DNA of 64,000 nucleotides from Flavobacterium chilense (lineage in GTDB: Bacteria; Bacteroidota; Bacteroidia; Flavobacteriales; Flavobacteriaceae), in contig NZ_LSYT01000015.1 in the NCBI RefSeq assembly GCF_001602525.1, positions 17,963 to 81,962 on the forward strand, given 5' to 3'. The notes under the pieces are model-generated. The model was not told the DNA's origin, made no database searches, and was given only the letters and a program-made list of their open reading frames with translations. Both the position numbers and the translations under genes were made by a program. Every line of letters starts with the position of its first letter. Position 1 is the stretch's first letter. Positions 1 through 7,900 of the stretch are shown here, one piece after another.

Positions 1-1497
1 ACCTGCATTGAACATTCCTCCCAAAGTAGAATTAAAATCATAAGAAGCCCCGGAATTTTTAAATCCATATTTTTTAAAAGTAGAATAACCTCCTTGTTTT
101 TCAGGTAAAAACTCAGAATTGTGCATGTAATTTCCTCTTTCAGTATGGTCAATCTGTAATTGATCCTGCGTATTTTTGAAAATTGCTGAACCAACGAAAC
201 CAAATTTGTTGTTATTTTTTAACTCATATACTTGTCCTATAGCAAATTGCAAAGAAGTACCGGGAGCGGCATAAGTTTTATAGGTAGTAAAATTATCCTG
301 TGTAAATCTTTTTGATTGTTCTAAAAATGGTCCTGATTCTGCCTGAGTAGTTGGTATGGCAATATTTACTAAACCTGAAGGATAATCTCTTGTTCCATCA
401 TCAAAACCTATATAATCGTTTGAGCCTTCCTGTTTTGTCAGCCGGTCTTTAAAGGTAGATCTGCTGTTGTATGATGTTCCAATAGAAAACGTCATGAAAT
501 TTTTCTTTGGAATGTCTTTCGTTTTTATTTCAACATAACCTCCGGCAAAATTAGCATTCATATCCGGTGTGGCATTTTTGCTTACTACGACACTTTCAAC
601 CATTGCAGTAGGGATAATATCAAAATTAAACTGCTGTTGATTGGGATCTGTACTTGGCAGATTAATACCGTCCATTACGGCCTGGTTCCACCTCTCACCC
701 ATAGAACGTACTACTACATATTTGTCGTCAATTGTGGTAACTCCTGTAATACGTTTTAGTGTACTTCCTACGTCTTTGTCCGGAGTTCTGGCGATTTGTT
801 CTGCTGAGATACCATCTGAAAACTGAGCTGCTTTTTTTTGCTGTAATAACATTCCTTCTGTAGAAGCGGTTGCTTTTTGATAAGTTTGTGTGACTACAAC
901 TTCATTCAAAGATTCTGCATCATCTTTTAGCACCACATTCAGTACAACATCAGCGGCATCTGACAGTTTTATGTCTGTAATTTTTTGGGTTTGAAAAGAC
1001 ACATAACTCACTTCAAGAGAATATGTTCCTGTTTCCAGACTAAAGGAGTAATTTCCATCAAAATCTGAAACACCTGTACTCGCTGTTTCTAGTACCTTAA
1101 CTGAAGCTCCGGGAAGTGCAAGACCATTTTTATCTACTACTTTTCCCGAAATACTCCCCAATTTTTTTGTCGCAGAAGTTTTTTTATTGACGGCAATATT
1201 AGTGTTGTTTCTTCTGAAATTTAAGTTTGTAATTGCCTGAAGTTCTTTTAAAACCTCATCTATCGTACTATTTTCTTTTTTTAGAGTAATCAGCGGCTTA
1301 CTTAAATCCATATCTTTTTGATAGATAAACCGATACGGGGTTCTGGATTCTAAATTATCAAAAACTTCTTGTGGAGATGCATTTCTAAAATCTACAGATA
1401 CAGTGCCGGACTGGGCATAAGTACTGGTAATTCCGAAGAAAATGCTAAAAAACAGAATTTGTACGGCAATAGGAAATTGCCTAAAATAATCATTCAT
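1..1497 (-). CDS. TonB-dependent receptor with N-terminal STN and carboxypeptidase-like domains (3' end outside window)
   Basis: Outer-membrane receptor for energised uptake of an unknown ligand. Reading the minus strand from ATG at 1497, the frame stays open to base 1 (499 codons), so the barrel is cut by the window edge. In order there is a signal peptide ending near TYAQ (residue 29), a secretin/TonB short N-terminal domain (about 30-105), a carboxypeptidase-regulatory-like beta-sandwich (about 112-195, containing GSISGKVVD), then a plug domain with a TonB-box-like NEVVVT. Family knowledge: the STN domain contacts a FecR anti-sigma factor. The fecR and ECF sigma genes lie just upstream on the same strand, so this receptor is probably both target and sensor of that switch. 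The ligand cannot be told. A SusD partner, if present, would lie outside the window. Confidence 0.9.
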   Translation of the reverse strand, partial: MNDYFRQFPIAVQILFFSIFFGITSTYAQSGTVSVDFRNASPQEVFDNLESRTPYRFIYQKDMDLSKPLITLKKENSTIDEVLKELQAITNLNFRRNNTNIAVNKKTSATKKLGSISGKVVDKNGLALPGASVKVLETASTGVSDFDGNYSFSLETGTYSLEVSYVSFQTQKITDIKLSDAADVVLNVVLKDDAESLNEVVVTQTYQKATASTEGMLLQQKKAAQFSDGISAEQIARTPDKDVGSTLKRITGVTTIDDKYVVVRSMGERWNQAVMDGINLPSTDPNQQQFNFDIIPTAMVESVVVSKNATPDMNANFAGGYVEIKTKDIPKKNFMTFSIGTSYNSRSTFKDRLTKQEGSNDYIGFDDGTRDYPSGLVNIAIPTTQAESGPFLEQSKRFTQDNFTTYKTYAAPGTSLQFAIGQVYELKNNNKFGFVGSAIFKNTQDQLQIDHTERGNYMHNSEFLPEKQGGYSTFKKYGFKNSGASYDFNSTLGGMFNAG

Positions 1498-1583
1498 AAT
1501 AAATAATTTGTTTTTGGTTGTATGTATTTATATTTCACTGGATTATTATGGATATCAGGTTTAACAGACCTATTTCTCCAAAC

Positions 1584-2429
1584 CTATCTGCTTACTACAT
1601 AGGTATCGTTACCAATAGGCTTTATGGTAATTTCTAAAGCAAAAGCAATAGTTTGTAATATTTCTGAGATACTTTGTCTGGTATCCAGTGTGCCTTGTAC
1701 CTGAAGTAGTTTTAAATCTTCCTGACTGTATTGCAGTGTAAAAGCGTGATCTGTTTTGAGTTTCCCAATAACCGCCTCAAATGTGAGGCCGTCAACATCA
1801 ATAAGTGCTTTTTTCCATTCCGGTTCAAGGATTTGTGTTTTACGTTTTACAACTATATCCTGTCTTGGCACAAATACTGCAGCAAATCCTCTTTCTAAAA
1901 AAACAGCATTTTGTTTACTCTCTACTTTTACTTTACCGGTTCTCACATTTACCTCAGCAATATTACCATACGCTTTAACATCAAATGAGGTTCCTAAAAC
2001 TGTGGTTTTTATATTTCCGGAATGAATAACAAAAGGACGTGTGGTATCTCTGGCTACTTCAAAAAAAGCTTCTCCTTTTAATTTTACAATTCGTTCCTTA
2101 GAACCAAACTTTTCAGGATATTCAATTTGGGTATTTTCGTTTACCCATACCCGGGTTCCGTCAGACAAACGAAGTAAGCGGATGTCCTGTGGAAATGTCT
2201 GTGTGATCATTTCCGGTATTTTAGGAGAATTAAATTCAGAATAAAGTTGATATCCGCCAAGAGAAATAAGAAGCACGGCACAGGCAGCAATTAATCTTCT
2301 GTAAATATTTTTGCGTTTATTAATTGTAGCCGAAGAAATAGTATTCCACATTCTTAACTTTACTTCTTCAGGAAAAATTCCTTTTTGTGGCAACGCATCC
2401 CATTCTTCTTTTAATTTATTCAATTTCAT
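1584..2429 (-). CDS. FecR-family anti-sigma factor
   Basis: Inner-membrane anti-sigma regulator of 281 residues. The N-terminal ~40 residues are cytoplasmic and would bind the sigma factor. One membrane segment follows at about 45-62 (IAACAVLLISLGGY). The periplasmic FecR domain (about 85-185) contains the typical LSDGTRVWVNENTQI and GEAFFEVARD stretches. A C-terminal DUF4974-type domain (about 210-281) would meet the receptor's STN domain. The gene sits between the ECF sigma gene (2673-3266) and the TonB receptor (1-1497), all on the minus strand, the standard Bacteroidetes order. The 243-base gap to the sigma gene is longer than usual for this pair, so fecR may have its own promoter. Confidence 0.93.
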   Translation of the reverse strand: MKLNKLKEEWDALPQKGIFPEEVKLRMWNTISSATINKRKNIYRRLIAACAVLLISLGGYQLYSEFNSPKIPEMITQTFPQDIRLLRLSDGTRVWVNENTQIEYPEKFGSKERIVKLKGEAFFEVARDTTRPFVIHSGNIKTTVLGTSFDVKAYGNIAEVNVRTGKVKVESKQNAVFLERGFAAVFVPRQDIVVKRKTQILEPEWKKALIDVDGLTFEAVIGKLKTDHAFTLQYSQEDLKLLQVQGTLDTRQSISEILQTIAFALEITIKPIGNDTYVVSR

Positions 2430-2672
2430 TTTATAAGAGTAAAAATTAATATTTCAAGAAAATTCTAAAAATATCCTATCTGCCTACATTAGACAGCCTT
2501 ACTCCAAAAAATCACGGGCAATTTCACTCTTAATAATTTAGTAATATAAAAGAAGATCAATATTTTTATTAAGCCTTTATAATTCAGTGTTTTATAAAAT
2601 AACACCTAAAATCAGGTTACATTTATTTTACATTGAAGACACATTCATCCCCAAAAGCATTTTTATGAATTA

Positions 2673-3266
2673 TTAAAATTCATGAAAAGAATTTATGGAT
2701 TGATAATGATTAATAAAAACCAATGCAAACCAATATAGTTCATGATTTTTGACTGAATTTTTCTTGAGATACTGCAATGTTTTTGAAATTTGATTGGCTA
2801 CAGCAGTCTGAGACATTCCCATCTCTTCAGCGATTTCTTTGTAGCTCATTTCGTCAAATTTATGAAGTGTAAAAATCTTTCTTCTTCTCTCGGGAATTTG
2901 TTGTAATAAATGCTCTATTTTCTCCAGCTTTGAAGAGATATTTATTTCTGTTTCTTCCGGACTATCCAGTTCTTTGATTAATTGTGAATCTTCAATCGAA
3001 AAAATCCTGTTTTGCTTTTTATACCATTTAGAGATTTCCTGTTTGCAGCTTTTAAATAAAACAGAATCGAGTTCTACCGAAGGGTCAATTTTTTTACGAT
3101 ATTTCCAAAGATGTATAAAAACATTTTGTGTTATATCTTCGGCATCTGTTTGTTGTGCTGCATACTTTTTTACAAAACAAAATACTTTAAAATGATATAA
3201 TTCGTAGATATCCTTAAAACATGAATCATCACCATCCCTTAATCTTGTAATTAAAATAGTACTCAT
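2673..3266 (-). CDS. ECF RNA polymerase sigma factor (FecI/SigW-like)
   Basis: Sigma-70 family extracytoplasmic-function factor of 197 residues. Region 2 spans about 15-62 and includes the DAEDITQNVF core-binding helix. Region 4 spans about 117-170, with the helix-turn-helix MSYKEIAEEMGMSQTAVANQ. There is no region 3, as expected for the ECF class. It heads the fecR/TonB-receptor cluster, so it most likely transcribes the receptor once FecR is relieved by ligand. The C-terminus runs about 25 residues past region 4 with no recognised domain. The start is the ATG at 3266; a TAATTTTG -7 match lies 32 bases upstream. Confidence 0.92.
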   Translation of the reverse strand: MSTILITRLRDGDDSCFKDIYELYHFKVFCFVKKYAAQQTDAEDITQNVFIHLWKYRKKIDPSVELDSVLFKSCKQEISKWYKKQNRIFSIEDSQLIKELDSPEETEINISSKLEKIEHLLQQIPERRRKIFTLHKFDEMSYKEIAEEMGMSQTAVANQISKTLQYLKKNSVKNHELYWFALVFINHYQSINSFHEF

Positions 3267-3297
3267 AGTGTAATTTTACATTGGAAAAGAATACTTA

Positions 3298-3305
3298 CAA
3301 AATTA
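3298..3305 (-). promoter_or_regulatory. -7 promoter element for the ECF sigma gene
   Basis: On the minus strand the sequence is TAATTTTG, an exact match to the Bacteroidetes -7 consensus TAnnTTTG. It lies 32 bases before the sigma-factor ATG. No TTG at the usual distance was found, so only the -7 half is supported. Confidence 0.45.
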
Positions 3306-3469
3306 CCTTAAACCAAGTTCCTTTATTTTACTGCTATGTTCATTTAATGATTTATTAATATTGTGAATGCAGCTCATTACTTAAAAATAAATTTAAATGA
3401 TCATTATTATTAAATGAATAATTATTACTAATTGTTTACAGATCAATTAACAGACATTCCTAAATACAA

Positions 3470-3496
3470 AAAGCCCGACAATTATTGCCGGGCTTT
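3470..3496 (-). terminator. Rho-independent terminator of the DUF4377/META gene
   Basis: Perfect 8-bp stem AAAGCCCG / CGGGCTTT with an 11-base loop. On the minus strand it is followed by a short T run. It lies just downstream of the stop at 3519. Confidence 0.8.
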
Positions 3497-3518
3497 GTTA
3501 TTATCCTCTATCAAAGAT

Positions 3519-4541
3519 TTACTTTGTAATTCCAAACATCATTACCAGTTTATCATTAAGATAAAAATTCAGGGTTTGATCTGCTACATCAAAACGCAGG
3601 TCTTTGTTGTTCAAAAATGATACTATTTTTTGCTCTGTTTTATTCGCTTCTTCGCCAATACATGCCATTGCTGTTGTTCTTATGTTACTAAAACTAATAT
3701 GGTCATTACTACTTTCATAAGTTCCTGAAAAACCATTACAACCTGTATTTCCGCTCACTAGTTTTTTTGCCGGATCAAATTTAATAGCTGCACGCCCATA
3801 ATCCTGTCCAACATTTTCAAGCATAATTAGTTTCCAGTTATTCTTGGCTATATAACTCCAAAGTTGATTTTGTGTTGGTATAGCAAATTCCATAACAACT
3901 TTGTTCTTTAAATTTTTAAACTGTACTTTATTGTTTTTCTTTACAATTTTAAATTTTTTATTTTTTATTGCATCGGTAAAATCCTGTTCTAATTTCATAC
4001 TCGCAGGATCACAAGCCATTAAAGTTCCAAAAGGAGAATCGGTTTTGATCTGATTTTTTGCAGAAAGCTTTGTATATTTTACATTAAAGTTATTACAGCC
4101 ATTTTTACCGCTTATAGTATTGTTTTCTTCATTTATTGTAATGTATACTTTACCTGTACTTATTTTTTTGCCGTTTAACTGAGTTAAAACCATTTTTGTA
4201 TTGTAAAGTCCTTTTTCTTCTTTTACGGCTGTTTTTGAAATAATACTTTTCAATTTATACTCGTATGAAGAAGCATCCGCAGGAATATTTCCTTGTCTTT
4301 TTGTTCTGACAACCATGATTTCATATCGGTTTCCTTTTTCAAAATTAAAACCCTGGATGTGATCGTAAAAAAGCTGCCACTCTTTATCATTGCCATATTT
4401 TACCTGCAAACATTCCATAGGTCCAACACCCTGGCATGGCACTTTATTTTCTTTTACAAACATTTTTAAATTTTCCTGACCATATGTAAATGTTGATAAT
4501 AATACTACCACAAAAACATACATACTTTTAAATCTTTTCAT
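3519..4541 (-). CDS. Secreted DUF4377 / double META domain protein
   Basis: Envelope protein of 340 residues. The chosen start is the ATG at 4541, because it opens directly onto a signal peptide (MKRFKSMYVFVVVLL, cleavage near TYGQ); the longer frame to 4571 adds ten non-signal residues. Domains are DUF4377 (about 25-100, with the CLQVKYG and LFYDHIQGF motifs) followed by two META/HslJ-like domains (about 115-220 and 235-338). Each META copy has the hallmark GCNNF or GCNGF and a later MAC motif. Family knowledge: META domains occur in HslJ, linked to heat shock and novobiocin resistance, and often sit in envelope lipoproteins; the biochemical role is unknown. It looks monocistronic, with its own terminator at 3470-3496. 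Confidence 0.85.
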   Translation of the reverse strand: MKRFKSMYVFVVVLLSTFTYGQENLKMFVKENKVPCQGVGPMECLQVKYGNDKEWQLFYDHIQGFNFEKGNRYEIMVVRTKRQGNIPADASSYEYKLKSIISKTAVKEEKGLYNTKMVLTQLNGKKISTGKVYITINEENNTISGKNGCNNFNVKYTKLSAKNQIKTDSPFGTLMACDPASMKLEQDFTDAIKNKKFKIVKKNNKVQFKNLKNKVVMEFAIPTQNQLWSYIAKNNWKLIMLENVGQDYGRAAIKFDPAKKLVSGNTGCNGFSGTYESSNDHISFSNIRTTAMACIGEEANKTEQKIVSFLNNKDLRFDVADQTLNFYLNDKLVMMFGITK

Positions 4542-4934
4542 TATTTTAATTTTTAGAATACTTATATGCATTCTGATTATTCATGATTTTTTGCAGGCAT
4601 TAATTGTGCCATTTTAAAAAAAAGTACCTTTTTAACTTTTTTTTATTATCCGTCAATTGTTATTTTTTAATAGTAAAATTAATCAAAACAAAGAACATAA
4701 AACAATAACATACAACAAGTTAATACTTTTTATTTTATTTCATTATTGAATACTTTTTAATTTTTTGTCTTAACTTTTTCTTAGGGATGTTCTCAATATT
4801 CATTTCGCCTTGTCCCTGTCATGTTGATTCGATTCGAAACACTATAATACTTATCAGAAAATCTCTAGTTGATAAACTAAAAAGAGGCTGTTAATTAAAA
4901 CAGCCTCTCAAAGAAATAGTTTACTATTTAAGAT
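4542..4934. other. Intergenic region, AT-rich
   Basis: About 390 bases between two minus-strand genes. It holds the terminator of the M43 protease gene (4883-4908) and presumably the promoter of the META gene. No further coding sequence or RNA was recognised. Confidence 0.6.
4883..4908 (-). terminator. Rho-independent terminator of the M43 protease gene
   Basis: Perfect 10-bp stem AGAGGCTGTT / AACAGCCTCT with a 6-base loop, followed by TTTTT on the minus strand. It lies 26 bases after the stop codon at 4935. Confidence 0.88.
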
Positions 4935-7900
4935 TTATTTTTTCACAATCTTTTTAATAACCTGCTCTTTACCATCTACAGTTATTTTTAGGAAGTACAA
5001 CCCTGATGCAAAATTACTGCCATCAACAGTTATTGTATCGTTACTATTATCATATAACTTAGCAAAAACATTTTGTCCCAGACTGTTATAAATTAAAACA
5101 GCTACTTTATTTCCTGAAAATGAATCTGATTGAATATTTATTATCTCACCAAACGGATTTGGATAATTGGTATAGGTTACTGCTGTTCCAAAATCGATTC
5201 TACCCAAATTCGAAAACGTAAAAGGATTAACAGTATCAGGTGTTGTAATTAAAACTTCGGGTTCTGTATTATAAGCATATCTGATTACGGCAAAACTTTT
5301 TCCATCAGTACTTACTGCTGCTTCAAAATAGCCATAATATACCTGCCCGTTTTTAGCAAACTTAAATCCAATGAATCCCGTTTTTCCATTCCAGTTACTG
5401 TAAGCAGCATTACTCATAATGGCCGCTCCTGACAGATCCCAATTATTGGTTCCTCCAATCATTTGGCTGGTTCCGATATAACTAATGACGCTTTTTCCGG
5501 TTTCACTAACTAAACCATTATTGCTTAAAAATTTCACCCCATTTGCATCATGAGACAATGTAAACTCAGTATCATTTCCATCTACATCTGCAGTAATGTT
5601 GAATGAACCTGAAGGATTAGTTGCTGATACTATAATCGGACTTGGTAAATCAACTTTAACTACATTATAAACATTTATAAAAGTAAAATCAGTTGTAAAT
5701 GATTTGTTTTCTAAAACTGCTGTACCTCCAGTAATAGCAGGGTTTAAAAAGGTAATTGTTGCAGTAGTCGCATTTACTGCTTCGTTAGCAATAGCTTTAC
5801 CAATGTAACTTACCTGAGCAGTTGTATTGTTTAGAATACTAATATTCGCTGTTAAACCTGCCGGTAAACCTGTTACTGTAAAATCTGTACCTTCAACCAG
5901 ACTTCCTGCACTTTTTGAAAAAGTTCCGCCATTTGTGGTCAATTGTACCGCAATAGTAGTGCTAAAAGTTCCATCATTAGTAAGCTTATCTTCGGTAATT
6001 CCAGCTGGTGTATTGGTCATTTTAACTAAACTTAACTGAGCTGGTGTTGTAATAGAAGCATTAGGAGCGGTATTGTAAGCATATTTTGCTATCGAATAAC
6101 TCTGACCATCTGTACTTACAACTGCCTCAAAATAACCATAATAAGGAGCTCCGTTTTTAATATATTTAAAACCTATAAAACCGGTTTTTCCATCCCAAAC
6201 GGTATAAGAACTACTTCTTAAAGTAGGCACTCTTGTTCCGTCCCAATTATTTGATCCGTTAATTGTCACGTTGTACCCCAGATAAGAAATATTGTTGATT
6301 CCAGGCTCGCAAACCAACTCCTTATTATAGGTTTCTAATTTTAAGTCACTGCCTGCAACATACAATCCGTAATCAGCATTGTCTGCATCTGCCGTAGTTC
6401 TGAAAAAATTCCATGTAGTACCTGTAACAGATACTGTTAAGGGAGCAGGTAAATCAACATAAATAATTTTGTAACTATCTATAAAAGTAAAGTCAGTCGT
6501 AAAATGGTCTACATCCAATTTGGCAATTCCGCCAGTAATAGCAGGATTTAGGAACGTAACTGTTGCTGTAACTGCATTTGCTGCTTCATTTAATGCTGCT
6601 TTACCGGAATATCTTACTTCGGCCGTTGTACTGCTTAATATATTTATGCCTGCAGTTAAACCTGCCGGTAATCCTGTCACTGTAAAATCTGTACCTTCGA
6701 TAAGGCTTCCTGTGCTTTTTGCAAAAGTTCCGCCATTGATTTTTAGTTGTACAGCCGTACTAAACGTTCCGTCATTACTCACAGCATCTTCTGAAATACT
6801 GGCTGGCGTATTAGAAATATGGGCAAATAAAGCCGGAGTAGTAATAGCCCCTTCGGGCGCCGTATTATAAGCATATTTTGCTATCGAATAACTTTGACCA
6901 TCTGCACTTACAACTGCTTCAAAATAACCATAATAAGTATGTCCGCCTTTTGTGTATTTAAAACCTATATAACCGGTTTTTCCATCCCAGGCGGTATAAG
7001 AACTGCTTCTTAAAGTAGGAACTCTTGTTCCGTCCCAATTACTTGTTCCATCAATTGTAGTATTATAACCAAGGTAGGAAATGTTATTAATTCCGGATTC
7101 GCAAACTAAATCTTTACCATAGTTTTCTAATTTTAACTCACTGCCTGAAACAAACAATCCGTAACTGGTATGATCTGCATCTGCTGTAATATTAAACGGA
7201 CTCCATGTAGCACCTGTCGTAGAAACGGTTAAAGGAGCAGGTAAATCAACATAAATAATTTTGTAAGCATTTTTGAAAACAAATTTCGTCGTAAAATAAT
7301 CTGTATCCAGAATAGCTGTTCCTCCTGTAATAGCAGGATTCAGAAAAGTAATTGTTGCTGTACTTGTATTTGCAGCCTCATTTGCAGTTGCTTTACCTGT
7401 ATAACTTAGCTCAGCGGTTGTATTGTTTAATACGGCAATATTAGCTGCTAAACCTGCCGGTAATCCTGTTATTTTAAAATCTGTTCCTTCTGTTAAATTC
7501 CCTGAACTTTTTGTAAAAGTACCTCCGTTTGTAGTCAGCTGGATTGTAATTTTGGTATCAAAACTTCCGTCATTACTTAGTTCATTTTCATTGATTTCAT
7601 CTGGTGTATTCGCTAAATGTACTGAAAGATCTACCGGAATATCTTCAGTATTTATACCTGCATTAGGTTCTGTATTATAAGCATACTCCAATAAAGTATA
7701 TGCTGTTCCTTTGGCATTTACTTTTACTTTAAACCAGCCATAACATGGTTCATCAGCAATTGTAAATTTAAAACCAATATATCCTGTTTTTCCATCCCAG
7801 GATTTATAATTTGTATCTCTTAAATTGTGCAGATTAGGATAACTACCTCCTGCAATAAAATTACTATTACCATCAATAAGCTGGTTTGCTCCAATTAAAG

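Noticed and set aside
641..826. Plus-strand frame opposite the TonB receptor
   Set aside because: It is antisense to a well-supported receptor with conserved domains and has no start context or family match.
3432..3620. 62-residue plus-strand frame
   Set aside because: It spans the terminator of the META gene and runs antisense into its coding region; nothing in it looks protein-like.
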